Notes: generated by a model not told the origin, from the sequence alone. A DNA stretch of 54,534 bases from Ruminococcaceae bacterium UBA1730 (GCA_002315935.1 DCII01000024.1:65664-120197); one strand, 5' to 3'. Counted from the first letter of the stretch, positions 42,905 through 50,953 are shown. Made by a program: numbers and translations.

Positions 42905-42906
42905 GT

Positions 42907-42935
42907 TTGACAACTTCCGTTTTATTCTATATAAT
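42907..42935 (+). promoter_or_regulatory. Consensus promoter of the first lipoprotein gene
   Basis: TTGACA (42907-42912), 17-nt spacer, TATAAT (42930-42935), starting just after the upstream terminator. Confidence 0.85.
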
Positions 42936-42964
42936 ATCATCAATAATATTTTTGAGGCGATAAT

Positions 42965-43387
42965 ATGAAAAAAATAATTTGCATTGCTTTCGTTTTCTGT
43001 ATGCTTTTCGGACTTTCCTCCTGCAAGAAGGAGAGCGGAGACCTTCCCGATTCCGAGCAGAATCCCGTTGTGCTTGAGCAGAAAAAAGAAATTGATGCTT
43101 TCGGAGTAACGGAAACAAACAAAAAGCTTGTTGTTTTCACCCACACAAACGAATATGTTAAATATATCGTTGCAAACTACTATGAAAACGGCACAAAAAA
43201 AGATGAAACGGTTTATCTCTATTATATCAGCGAATACTGCTATAAACAGGATTTGCCCAAATACGAAAATATTGACATAAAAACTGATGATTCTCTTTGG
43301 CTGATTTCATATTCAGACAACAATTGTGACACGGGTGCATTCCTTGGAGACTATGATAAGCTCGAACAAGAATATTACATAAAATAA
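42965..43387 (+). CDS. Small lipoprotein of unknown function
   Basis: 140 residues. Signal peptide and lipobox (FVFCMLFGLSSC, lipidated Cys at about 20), charged linker, then a small domain with VVFTHTNEYVKYIVANYYENGTKKDETVYLYY and a C-terminal YDKLEQEYYIK. I recognise no family. Weak ribosome binding site GAGG. Own promoter; the next gene, also a lipoprotein, is separated by a folded leader. Confidence 0.65.
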   Translation: MKKIICIAFVFCMLFGLSSCKKESGDLPDSEQNPVVLEQKKEIDAFGVTETNKKLVVFTHTNEYVKYIVANYYENGTKKDETVYLYYISEYCYKQDLPKYENIDIKTDDSLWLISYSDNNCDTGAFLGDYDKLEQEYYIK

Positions 43388-43400
43388 GGGATAATCAATC

Positions 43401-43463
43401 TTTTTCGGGAAAGAATAGTTACGAAACGGATTCAATTCCGTTGATTTTCTACCGAAAAAGGAG
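43401..43463 (+). promoter_or_regulatory. Folded leader abutting the ribosome binding site of the second lipoprotein
   Basis: TTTTTCGG (43401-43408) pairs with CCGAAAAA (43452-43459), enclosing a second perfect stem AACGGA/TCCGTT. The outer arm runs into the AAAGGAG at 43,457-43,463, so folding could hide it. Confidence 0.4.
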
Positions 43464-43471
43464 TTGATCCT

Positions 43472-43777
43472 ATGAAAAAGACAACAGCGGCAATTATTGC
43501 TGTTTCAATCCTTGTTATCTGTATTTTTGCAGGCTGCAACGGAGCCGAAGGCGGAAAAATCACAGAGAAATCAACTGATGAAATGACCTCTGCCAACAAC
43601 TTCACAACCGAAGAGGATACAAGAAACGGCATTGAAAAGGCAATTACCGATGTCGAAACAAAAATCGAGGAATTCGGTTCCGATGCCGAAAGCAAAGCGG
43701 AAGAAATAAAAACAGATTCCGAAAGTGCTGTATCTGACCTTTTCAACGAAACCGTCAGCAGAAATGTGAATTCATAA
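43472..43777 (+). CDS. Small acidic lipoprotein
   Basis: 101 residues. Signal peptide with lipobox (VICIFAGC, Cys at 22), then a Glu/Ser/Asp-rich, probably helical tail (EKAITDVETKIEEFGSDAE region), similar to coiled-coil or stress-type surface lipoproteins. AAAGGAG 8 nt before the ATG. No recognisable domain. Confidence 0.65.
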   Translation: MKKTTAAIIAVSILVICIFAGCNGAEGGKITEKSTDEMTSANNFTTEEDTRNGIEKAITDVETKIEEFGSDAESKAEEIKTDSESAVSDLFNETVSRNVNS

Positions 43778-43783
43778 CGGAGC

Positions 43784-43820
43784 AAGGGCGTATGCAAATC
43801 GGCATATGCCTTTCTTTTTC
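43784..43820 (+). terminator. Terminator after the acidic lipoprotein gene
   Basis: AAGG-CGTATGC pairs with GCATATG-CCTT around a 6-nt loop, then TCTTTTTC. Confidence 0.7.
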
Positions 43821-43930
43821 GTATTCTCTTCACGAAATCACGAAATCCGTCAAAATCTTTAAAATTCGCTCTTGACAAAGAGAGCATTGTATAGTATAAT
43901 TTGAAAGCACTTCGGGTGCGAGCTGTATTT

Positions 43931-44008
43931 GGTGGTTATAGCTCAGTTGGTTAGAGTGCCAGGTTGTGGCCCTGGAGGTCAAGGGTTCGAATCCCTTTAA
44001 CCACCCCA
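43931..44008 (+). tRNA. tRNA-His (GTG)
   Basis: Complete cloverleaf with anticodon GTG in CCAGG-TTGTGGC-CCTGG, T arm AAGGG-TTCGAAT-CCCTT, and encoded CCA. The acceptor GTGGTTA/TAACCAC is preceded by G at 43,931 opposite C73, giving the extra G-1 that marks tRNA-His. Confidence 0.95.
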
Positions 44009-44064
44009 TTTAAAAAGATTTACGCAAAGCTTATTGCTTTGCGTATTTTTGTAGAATCGAATAT

Positions 44065-44139
44065 AGGGGCGTCGTCAAGCGGTAAGACACAGCACTTTGA
44101 CTGCTGTATTCGCTGGTTCGAATCCAGCCGTCCCTGCCA
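44065..44139 (+). tRNA. tRNA-Gln (TTG)
   Basis: Anticodon TTG in CAGCA-CTTTGAC-TGCTG; acceptor AGGGGCG/CGTCCCT; T arm GCTGG-TTCGAAT-CCAGC; discriminator G and encoded CCA. It lies 56 nt after tRNA-His, so the two are probably co-transcribed. Confidence 0.93.
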
Positions 44140-44250
44140 TGAGAAAAATCACTTTTGTCCTATAGGCAAGAGTGGTTTTTTGTTGTATTCTATTGATTTT
44201 AATATCACTGTATGATATGCTTTTTTAAAAATAAAGTCAGGAGATGTAAT

Positions 44251-45258
44251 ATGTTACTCGTTTTAATTATTCCGTTACTCGTCGAAATTACTGTTATTTT
44301 AATAAAATATGTTCAATATAAAAACAGTACATATTTTAAGGTTACAAAAAACTCCTTTTTCTCCGTCAGAAAAGATACAGGAAAATATGGTGAATATCTT
44401 ACATATAATTGTCTGAAGAAGATGGAATATGAAGGTTCAAGATTTCTTTTCAATGTCTATATCCCAAAAGAAAACGGCGAAACATCGGAAATTGATGTCT
44501 TAATGATAAGTCACAAAGGTGTATTCGTTTTCGAAAGCAAAAATTACAGCGGTTGGATTTTCGGAAAGGAAAATCAGAAAAACTGGTGTCAGGTTCTTCC
44601 GAGCGGAAAAGGACGAAGTAAAAAAGAGCATTTCTTTAATCCGATTATGCAGAACCGCTCACATATAAAATATCTGGAATCTGTAATTGGCAACAACATC
44701 CCTTCTTATTCGGTTATCGTTTTCTCTGAAAGATGCACATTAAAAGATATTCAGATCGAAAGCAAAGATATTCATGTCACGAAAAGGAACAACCTTAATT
44801 CTGTTGTTAATTCTATTTGCACACAGATCGAATCTGAAATATTGAATCAAGAAGAAATCAACAGCATATATGAGATGCTTTTCGATTTTTCACAAGTTGA
44901 TTCAGATGTTAAAGAACAGCATATTTCAGATATAAACAGTAAATATAAAAATAAGTCAGCCAAAGAAATTATGACAGATGAAACAAATATTAATTTCCCA
45001 GCAGAAAAAGAAACAGCTTTATCAGAAGCAGTCCGGAATGCTGAAATTGAGCAACTGTCAGAAAAAAACAGTTGTGAAACAGAATATCATTCCGATTCTG
45101 AATGTTCAGATGATTCAGAACACCACTCCGCAATATGTCCGAAATGCGGTAGCCTGCTTGTATTACGAACAGCTGTAAAAGGCACAAATGCAGGAAAACA
45201 ATTTTATGGGTGCAGTAACTTTCCGAAATGCAGATATGCTAAAAATATTGATACATAA
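44251..45258 (+). CDS. NERD-domain protein with C-terminal topoisomerase-type zinc ribbon
   Basis: 335 residues. N-terminal membrane helix (LLVLIIPLLVEITVILI), NERD nuclease-related domain at about 50-170 (GKYGEYLTYNCLKK, SEIDVLMISHKGVFVFESKNYSGWIFG with the acidic and Lys residues of a PD-(D/E)xK-like site), a linker rich in charged residues, and a C4 zinc ribbon (CPKCGSLLVLR ... FYGCSNFPKCRY) like that of topoisomerase I. ATG with AGGAG 8 nt upstream. Probably processes DNA; role unknown. Lower GC than the housekeeping genes around it. Confidence 0.85.
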   Translation: MLLVLIIPLLVEITVILIKYVQYKNSTYFKVTKNSFFSVRKDTGKYGEYLTYNCLKKMEYEGSRFLFNVYIPKENGETSEIDVLMISHKGVFVFESKNYSGWIFGKENQKNWCQVLPSGKGRSKKEHFFNPIMQNRSHIKYLESVIGNNIPSYSVIVFSERCTLKDIQIESKDIHVTKRNNLNSVVNSICTQIESEILNQEEINSIYEMLFDFSQVDSDVKEQHISDINSKYKNKSAKEIMTDETNINFPAEKETALSEAVRNAEIEQLSEKNSCETEYHSDSECSDDSEHHSAICPKCGSLLVLRTAVKGTNAGKQFYGCSNFPKCRYAKNIDT

Positions 45259-45420
45259 CAACAAGGTGATAGAAGCGAAAAAGGTCAAACAACTCCACCT
45301 TCGCAGAAATAATTGTTACACTTTTTAAAAATAGAAAATGAGCATTTGCCATGAAAGACGAAGAAAAACGGAGCATTTGCGAGATTGCAGAATGTAAATT
45401 AAAAAATTCAAAAAAAGCTA

Positions 45421-45449
45421 TTGACATCCCTTTGCTCATGTGTTAATAT
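45421..45449 (+). promoter_or_regulatory. Promoter of rplM-rpsI
   Basis: TTGACA (45421-45426), 17-nt spacer, TAATAT (45444-45449). The leader is only about 30 nt. Confidence 0.75.
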
Positions 45450-45484
45450 ATCGAAGCACACAAAAATAAATCGGAGGAAATGTT

Positions 45485-45913
45485 ATGTCTACTTATATGC
45501 CTAAAGCGGGCGACATCGTTCGCAACTGGTATGTGATCGATGCAGCAGGCAAGCCCATGGGCAAGGTTGCAGTTGAAGCAGCTAACCTTCTCAGAGGTAA
45601 GAATAAGCCTACCTTCGTTCCCCACGAAGACTGCGGCGATCATGTTATCATCATCAATGCTGAAAAAGCAGTTCTCACAGGCAACAAGCTCAACCAGAAA
45701 ATGTACTATCACCATTCAGGCTATATCGGTCACCTCAAAGAGGTTAAATACAGCACTCTTATGAAGACCAAGCCCGAATTCGCTATGACTCTTGCTGTTA
45801 AGGGCATGGTTCCCGACACAGTTATCGGTCGCAAGGCTCTCACAAGACTTCGTGTGTTCAAGGGTGCTGAGCATCCCCACGCAGCACAGAAGCCCGAGAC
45901 CTGGGAATTCTAA
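45485..45913 (+). CDS. rplM: 50S ribosomal protein L13
   Basis: 142 residues. Typical core: GKVAVEAANLLRGKNKPTFVPHEDCGDHVIIINAEK and YHHSGYIGHLKE, GMVPDTVIGRKALTRLRVFKGAEHPHAAQKPE. An early assembly protein of the 50S subunit. CGGAGG ribosome binding site; 19 nt before rpsI, as in nearly all bacteria. Confidence 0.98.
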   Translation: MSTYMPKAGDIVRNWYVIDAAGKPMGKVAVEAANLLRGKNKPTFVPHEDCGDHVIIINAEKAVLTGNKLNQKMYYHHSGYIGHLKEVKYSTLMKTKPEFAMTLAVKGMVPDTVIGRKALTRLRVFKGAEHPHAAQKPETWEF

Positions 45914-45932
45914 GAAAGGGAGGCAATAAATA

Positions 45933-46331
45933 ATGTACGAATCAAATCCTTATTTCTACGGCACAGGCCGCAGAAAAAGTTCAGTAGCCAGAGTCCGCAT
46001 TTATGCAGGCACAGGCAAGGTTATCATCAACGACAGAGAAATTGACGATTATTTCGGCCTTGAAACACTCAAGCTCATCGTTCGTCAGCCTCTCGCTCTT
46101 ACAGAAACAGATGACAAGTTCGACATCGTTTGCCGTGTTGCAGGCGGTGGAGTTACAGGTCAGGCAGGTGCTATCCGCCACGGTATCTCCCGTGCACTTC
46201 TTCAGTATGATGCAAATCTCCGCACCGCACTCAAGAAGGCTGGCTTCCTCACCAGAGACCCCAGAATGAAAGAAAGAAAGAAATACGGTCTCAAAGGTGC
46301 TCGCCGTGCACCCCAGTTCTCAAAGAGATAA
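45933..46331 (+). CDS. rpsI: 30S ribosomal protein S9
   Basis: 132 residues with the complete C-terminus KKYGLKGARRAPQFSKR, whose last Arg reaches the P-site tRNA. N-terminal GTGRRKSSVARVRIYAGTGK. The integrase of the neighbouring mobile element lies 120 nt downstream and points at this gene; rpsI 3' ends are known integration targets of integrative elements in Firmicutes, and the gene remains intact. Confidence 0.98.
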   Translation: MYESNPYFYGTGRRKSSVARVRIYAGTGKVIINDREIDDYFGLETLKLIVRQPLALTETDDKFDIVCRVAGGGVTGQAGAIRHGISRALLQYDANLRTALKKAGFLTRDPRMKERKKYGLKGARRAPQFSKR

Positions 46332-46348
46332 TCAGATTACTTGCTTTT

Positions 46349-46382
46349 CCCCGAAGCTCAATGGTTTCGGGGATTTTCTTTT
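46349..46382 (+). terminator. Terminator of rplM-rpsI
   Basis: CCCCGAA/TTCGGGG stem followed by ATTTTCTTTTT. Confidence 0.85.
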
Positions 46383-46394
46383 TCTATCGGTTTG

Positions 46395-46416
46395 AAAAAA
46401 CCACAAAAAAACCACA
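46395..46416. repeat. Direct repeats, possible integrase arm-type sites
   Basis: Two tandem copies of AAAAAACCACA, 11-12 nt apart, lie between the rpsI terminator and the integrase stop codon. Tyrosine integrases bind short direct repeats of this kind near the element ends. Confidence 0.4.
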
Positions 46417-46450
46417 ATTCAAAAGTTTTGAGTAATGGAAGAGAGCGACA

Positions 46451-47740
46451 TTAGCTGCCGCTCTCTTCAAAATTTTTATTAAATCGTCTTGATGCTTCTT
46501 GTTTTTGCTTCTCTTTATCGTTGCAATAGAATTTATATGCAATTTCAATTCCGTCTCCGATTGCATCAGCAACAGTGACGATACTTTCGCCGCTCTTTAC
46601 CATCAAAGTTGCAAGTGTGTGCCTGAATTTATGAGGCGTTATGTGCATATTTATTTTATGACTTAATTCTTTACAATAATCGGTAAATTCGGCGGGTTTT
46701 AATCTGTGGTCGCCTCTTAAATTATAAAAGACATATTTAGGAAGATTTGCTTTGCCGAAGACATCAATGAGTTGTTGACGATATATTGCAAGAAGGTCAA
46801 AGAATGTATCGTTAGGATAGATTACTCTTGATCTTTTTCCTTTTAGTGGGTTGTAATAATAAGTGCGTTCTTTATTGTATTGCAATTGTTTTGTTAATAA
46901 GATGCTTCTTTCCGAGTAAGAAATATCAGTCCATTCAATTCCGATACACTCCCCACGTCTGGCACCGGTTGAAATACTCAAGTTAAACAAAACCTGCCAC
47001 ATTATATCTTCAGCTTTAATTAAGTTCAATATAGCTTTTATTTCGTCTTGAGTATGGCTTTCTGTTCTTGAACCATCTGTGCCATCTTCGTATTGGGGCT
47101 TTGCTCCAACAAACACATTTTCGTCCACATACCCTTCGTCTTTTGCCCACTCAAAAAGTGCCTGCGTTGCTGCATAATACTTGATAATGCTTCCGCGCAC
47201 ATATTTTTTGACGGTTCCGTTTTTACGTACAACACCCTCGTTTTCCAGTTTGGATAGAAGAGCGTTAAGCTTATTGACATCGGAATTGCTGATATTTGCA
47301 ATTTTTTTATCGCCAAATAAATCCAGAGCAAATCTGAGATTGTTGTTGTACTGCGATGTGGTGTTGTCCTTATACTTGGATTTGTTTTCGCTTCTTGCAT
47401 CAACAAACCTTTTGGCTGCCTCTCTTACGGTAATGTCCTTTTTTGCTTTTTCCTTTTTTGCGGATTCTTCCTTAGCTAACCGCAACATTTTTTCACTTTT
47501 GACCTCTACAAGCCCAGTGTTGCAACGACGAAGAAAATCAGTATTTGCTCGATTAACGACACTAACTTTTCCCTCTGTCGATAACTCATTCCAGTTTGAT
47601 GGAATTTTCCAATTTTCGGAAAACGGTATTAATCGAGTGCCGTCATCAGCAATTCTCGCCGCTCTTAACTGGTAAGCGATTATTTCACCGTTTTTGTTTC
47701 GAACAGCTTTGGGTTTATATGTTTTGTCAGTTAATTTCAT
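46451..47740 (-). CDS. int: Tyrosine integrase of the element
   Basis: 429 residues. N-terminal AP2-like arm-binding part (YKPKAVRNKNGEIIAYQLR), core-binding SAM-like domain (TVREAAKRFVDARSENKSKYK), and catalytic domain with Arg in STGARRGECIGIEW, a Lys-bearing hairpin region, HxxR in ITPHKFRHTLATLM, and a C-terminal region with the expected Tyr in IAYKFYCNDKEKQ. Directs insertion and excision. ATG with AAGGAGG upstream, 3 nt after the excisionase-like gene. A GAGAGCGGC...GTCGCTCTC stem overlaps its stop codon. Confidence 0.92.
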   Translation of the reverse strand: MKLTDKTYKPKAVRNKNGEIIAYQLRAARIADDGTRLIPFSENWKIPSNWNELSTEGKVSVVNRANTDFLRRCNTGLVEVKSEKMLRLAKEESAKKEKAKKDITVREAAKRFVDARSENKSKYKDNTTSQYNNNLRFALDLFGDKKIANISNSDVNKLNALLSKLENEGVVRKNGTVKKYVRGSIIKYYAATQALFEWAKDEGYVDENVFVGAKPQYEDGTDGSRTESHTQDEIKAILNLIKAEDIMWQVLFNLSISTGARRGECIGIEWTDISYSERSILLTKQLQYNKERTYYYNPLKGKRSRVIYPNDTFFDLLAIYRQQLIDVFGKANLPKYVFYNLRGDHRLKPAEFTDYCKELSHKINMHITPHKFRHTLATLMVKSGESIVTVADAIGDGIEIAYKFYCNDKEKQKQEASRRFNKNFEESGS

Positions 47741-47743
47741 ATC

Positions 47744-48112
47744 TTATGCCTCCTTTGCATATGCAATCGAACTGTAATACGCTACTACTTTGTCATATTC
47801 AAGAATCTGGGAATTACAACCGTGGATATAAGGGAGATTTCCTTTCATTATGTCCGCCCGAATACGGCTCAATGGGATTCCGCTACGTTTTGACGCTTCT
47901 TGCGGTGGGCAGAATGGCTGGGAATTTTGCCCCGTTAAAAATGGAAGAAACGAAGATAGAATATAACCAATGGCGTTAATTCCCATATCTTCTATAGAAG
48001 TTGTAGTTACAATGCTATTATCATTGTTGTTGACAGTTTCAATCTCCAGATCATTTGCCGAAAACGCATTCGATTCGGTGCTTACCGGAACTAAATATGT
48101 TTTTTCTCTCAC
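47744..48112 (-). CDS. xis: Excisionase-like DNA-binding protein
   Basis: 122 residues. The C-terminal 55 residues have the winged-helix plan of excisionase/MerR-type domains (PPQEASKRSGIPLSRIRAD, then LPYIHGCNSQILEYDKV); the N-terminal half is low complexity (Asn, Thr, Ser) followed by a hydrophobic stretch (GINAIGYILSSFLPFL), unusual for Xis. GTG start with AAGGAG 8 nt upstream. Immediately precedes int on the same strand, the normal order for recombination directionality factors. Confidence 0.75.
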   Translation of the reverse strand: MREKTYLVPVSTESNAFSANDLEIETVNNNDNSIVTTTSIEDMGINAIGYILSSFLPFLTGQNSQPFCPPQEASKRSGIPLSRIRADIMKGNLPYIHGCNSQILEYDKVVAYYSSIAYAKEA

Positions 48113-48130
48113 AAAATATTCTCCTTTCAG

Positions 48131-48208
48131 TTATTTCGTTTCGTCTTGTTTTTCACTTAATAATGCAATTCGAGTTTGGTCATTTTTCGCTGTATTGGGG
48201 TCTGCCAT
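48131..48208 (-). CDS. 25-residue peptide upstream of xis
   Basis: ATG with AAAGGAG 9 nt upstream opens a frame of 25 codons (MADPNTAKND...), ending 18 nt before the excisionase start. Very hydrophilic. It may be a leader peptide or a real microprotein of the xis-int operon; evidence is the good ribosome binding site only. Confidence 0.35.
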   Translation of the reverse strand: MADPNTAKNDQTRIALLSEKQDETK

Positions 48209-48346
48209 CAGGGGTGACTCCTTTCGTTGAATGATTACATACCCAAATGCACGATTTTTTAGGCCGAAACATTTGTTCTAACGAAAATTAAGATTTTACG
48301 AAAAAAATTTTAGAAAATTTCAAAAAATATTTGGAATATTAGAAAA

Positions 48347-48386
48347 AACGAGCCGGATCCATAATGGATTTTTGGCTCGTTTTTTG
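48347..48386. terminator. Bidirectional terminator
   Basis: AACGAGCC/GGCTCGTT stem with T runs on both strands, enclosing the palindrome ATCCATAATGGAT. It separates the xis-int operon from the plus-strand recombinase unit. The AT-rich bases 48,231-48,346 show nothing else. Confidence 0.7.
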
Positions 48387-48436
48387 CTACAAAGTTGCCT
48401 TGCATATTTAATTAGAGAAAGGAGAAAGGAAATTGC

Positions 48437-48541
48437 ATGATGCGTAATTCGGCAAAGGTATCATACGAACAGCTCGAATCAGAGCGAATGGCTGACCTTA
48501 TGTCAGCGCCGACGCGATGCACAGAGTGCATCGGCAAATAG
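48437..48541 (+). CDS. 34-residue upstream peptide before the second recombinase
   Basis: ATG ATG with AGGAGAAAGGA upstream opens a 34-codon frame (MMRNSAKVSYEQLESERMAD...) with two Cys near the end (RCTECIGK). Its last codons form a perfect hairpin CGATGCAC-AGA-GTGCATCG (48,515-48,533). Position ahead of a folded leader suggests a regulatory peptide, but it could be an independent small gene. Confidence 0.4.
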   Translation: MMRNSAKVSYEQLESERMADLMSAPTRCTECIGK

Positions 48542-48761
48542 TGAGATGTGTATTATATATCGTTCAGCACATCTCACTATCATATACGGTTACGCGTACA
48601 GTTATGTACGAGTAAACGGATATGTATAGTCTCAGCTGCATAATTGCGTAACTCCTGAGGCTTGTTAAGGATGATACCGCAACCATAAGCGGTGGGCAAC
48701 GATGCTGAAACAAATGTGGGTATGTTTAGCCTTAACAACAACGCTGAAAGGGGGATCATCA
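48540..48761 (+). promoter_or_regulatory. Highly structured 5' leader of the second recombinase
   Basis: No gene, but several stems: a perfect 11-bp AGTGAGATGTG/CACATCTCACT (48,540-48,578); GTAC/GTAC; CTCAG/CTGAG around GCA/TGC; and a long-range GTTAAGG (48,664-48,670) with CCTTAAC (48,730-48,736) enclosing ACCGC/GCGGT. The ribosome binding site GGGGGATC lies right after the last stem. Likely post-transcriptional control or a structured RNA. Confidence 0.5.
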
Positions 48762-49661
48762 ATGGGCCACAAAAACAAAAAATCATTAACATTGCAAATT
48801 CAAGAAACGCTTGAAGGAAAATTAAAAATCGGGTGCAGTAAGCATTTGGATAAGCACAATGGCATTGCCGACCAATATATCTACAGTTACAGTACCTTCA
48901 AGACCTACATGAAGGAATGCAATTACTTTGTTAGATTTTGCAAGGATAATTACGGCAACAAAACGCTTGAACAATGTCGTGAACATATTGCCGATTGGAT
49001 CGACAGCCGGAGAGATCTTTCACCTTACACGCTCAAGCTCGATTTATCTGCAGTAGCAAAGCTATATGGCGTGTCTTGCGATGAACTCGGTATCGCAACC
49101 CCATCACGAACCAGAGACGTTATAACACGCTCCAGAGGCGCTAAAAAGCGTGATAAGCATTTTTCTGAATTAAAGAATGAAGAGCTGGTCACATTCTGTC
49201 GCTCAACAGGTCTTCGTCGAGCAAAACTCCGAGGCTTGCGTGGCAATATGCTTGCAACAGATGACAGAGGTCGCCTCTGCATTGAGGTCACCGTCGCCTC
49301 AAAAGGAGGCAGGCATCGTCTTGCACCGATTATCGGGGATGTTGACCGTATAGTAGCAATAATGGAGGCGGCGGGGAACGGTAAGGTGTTTCCGCATATT
49401 AGTAGTGCCGCCGACATCCACGGTTATCGTGCGGAGTATGCGACTGCGATATATAACCAATACGCCCGTCCCATTGCCGAGATTCCATATGACCGAGTTA
49501 ACAAGGGCACGGGGCATCGTTATCAGAGTGAAGTATATCATTCCAGAGGTGACGGACGAAAACTGGATAAGGCAGCAATGCTTGAGGCCAGCCGTGCTCT
49601 CGGACACAACAGAATAAGCGTGGTTGGAGAACATTACCTGCGGTTTGACAATAAAAAATAA
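48762..49661 (+). CDS. Second tyrosine recombinase-like protein
   Basis: 299 residues. N-terminal SAM-like DNA-binding part (YIYSYSTFKTYMKECNYFVRF), then a catalytic domain with Arg in STGLRRAKLRGL, beta-hairpin Lys in VTVASKGGRHRLAP, HxxR in DIHGYRAEYA and the final GHNRISVVGEHYLRF with His and nucleophile Tyr. All usual catalytic residues are present, so it should be active. ATG with GGGGG 8 nt upstream. Clearly different from int at 46,451; possibly resolves multimers or serves a nested element. Confidence 0.82.
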   Translation: MGHKNKKSLTLQIQETLEGKLKIGCSKHLDKHNGIADQYIYSYSTFKTYMKECNYFVRFCKDNYGNKTLEQCREHIADWIDSRRDLSPYTLKLDLSAVAKLYGVSCDELGIATPSRTRDVITRSRGAKKRDKHFSELKNEELVTFCRSTGLRRAKLRGLRGNMLATDDRGRLCIEVTVASKGGRHRLAPIIGDVDRIVAIMEAAGNGKVFPHISSAADIHGYRAEYATAIYNQYARPIAEIPYDRVNKGTGHRYQSEVYHSRGDGRKLDKAAMLEASRALGHNRISVVGEHYLRFDNKK

Positions 49662-49790
49662 AGCCCCACTCCGAAGAATGAGGTTTACTCTATGATGACT
49701 TTTTATAAAAATCATCTTGCATATTTATATAGATGCAATGAAGAAAGGAGTATAAGGAATAGATTAAAAAAGATAAAGGAGAAAATAACG

Positions 49791-50060
49791 ATGCAAAAAG
49801 TAAAACTGATTAAATACGATCCAATAGGCAGACATTCATACATTGCTGAGCTGCAGTATATTGAGACTTATGCAGATGGAGTAGAGCTTCGAATACCCAT
49901 AATGGCCCAACCTTGTCCCTGCGGACAATGTAACGGCATAGCAGTTGGAGTGCCTTCTGCGTATAAGAGTATACTCGATGGCGACCGTTTCGACTTCATT
50001 GATAAGCAGGTCGGCCAACTTATTCACCGTGTTCAAAAACAAAGAAAATACCACACGTGA
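49791..50060 (+). CDS. 89-residue protein with a CPCGQC motif, unknown function
   Basis: Basic N-terminus (MQKVKLIKYDPIGRHSYIAEL), a central strand-rich part, PCPCGQCNGIAVGVP near residue 43, and a helical Lys/Arg-rich end. The Cys motif may bind metal. ATG with AAAGGAG 7 nt upstream. Downstream of the recombinase and directly before the large hairpin region; nothing else identifies it. Confidence 0.6.
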   Translation: MQKVKLIKYDPIGRHSYIAELQYIETYADGVELRIPIMAQPCPCGQCNGIAVGVPSAYKSILDGDRFDFIDKQVGQLIHRVQKQRKYHT

Positions 50061-50402
50061 TAGCGACCCCTCCTTGTCGCTACCGATTGACACAGGGAGC
50101 AACAATATTTAATTCTTTCATCTTTTCCTTTTTTGGCTTATCGTCGGTAGCTCCCCCGACGATAAGCAACAACGCTCGCTATGATATCATAACCATAGTG
50201 GCATCCTTCTAATATTTTGTCGAGGCCGTCGGACTAAAGTTCCGGCGGCTTTCGGCGTTAATAGTTATATTATTCATTACAACAATGAATTGGTATATCG
50301 AAGCTTTCGCTGATACCATATTCTTTATCAATATGATTGAGGTATAAGATATGGAAATAACATACATTTAGTTCAATTATTAGAGATTATTCTTTATTAA
50401 CT

Positions 50403-50808
50403 ATTGAAACCGTTTTCGGTCTCAATACCAAAAGAACGATTGAACCTTTGGTTCAATACACTCTGAATAATTGCTCCCTAAGGGAACAACACAATCAGAA
50501 GCAATTGTGCTATCGCACAACACGGGCAGATAAAGATTGAGAACAACACATTATGCAATCGTGTTAAAGGAAGGAATTGTGCTACTGCTCAACACTTATA
50601 GTTAACAATTGAAAGCAACACATTGATAATCAGATTGGAAGAGATTGAGCAATGCTCAACACTTAGAGATAACGATTGTGACAATACGATTTGGTTGGCT
50701 TTGAAAGATTGCGTCTCCTCAAAACTTTCATTGTTAAAGGCATTACGTTCGTAAGAACGTTTGTAAAAATTTGATTCAACACGTTGATGAAGAATTGAGT
50801 TCAAGACA
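50403..50808. repeat. Array of 13 hairpin units at about 33-nt spacing with compensatory arms
   Basis: Units start at 50,403, 50,439, 50,470, 50,504, 50,536, 50,576, 50,608, 50,644, 50,675, 50,708, 50,742, 50,770 and 50,794. Nearly all open with (A/T)TTG and close with CAA(C/T)AC. Inner arms vary but pair: ACCG/CGGT, AACC/GGTT, TCCC/GGGA, TGC/GCA, AGC/GCT, ACGTTC/GAACGT. Loops are 3-4 nt. Five units keep only the outer TTG/CAA. Confidence 0.7.
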
Positions 50809-50844
50809 TTGAAATGATAGATTCTCTACACGCTCTGGTTTAGG

Positions 50845-50944
50845 AAAATTCGATTCCCGGAATCTGTGCAGTCTTCTCACGGCAGTGAGATGAAGATTCT
50901 TTTTGCATTCCGTTTGCAGATAAAAAATGAGGGAATCGAATTTT
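50845..50944. other. Branched stem closed by a perfect 14-bp inverted repeat
   Basis: AAAATTCGATTCCC (50,845-50,858) pairs with GGGAATCGAATTTT (50,931-50,944). Inside are GGAAT/ATTCC (50,859/50,907) and CTCAC-GGCA-GTGAG extended by TCTT/AAGA (50,872-50,896). Confidence 0.6.
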
Positions 50945-50953
50945 TTATTTAGC

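Noticed and set aside
50403..50808. CRISPR array
   Set aside because: Spacing is regular, but the units are not near-identical repeats with unique spacers; each unit is a different small hairpin, and no cas gene is present.
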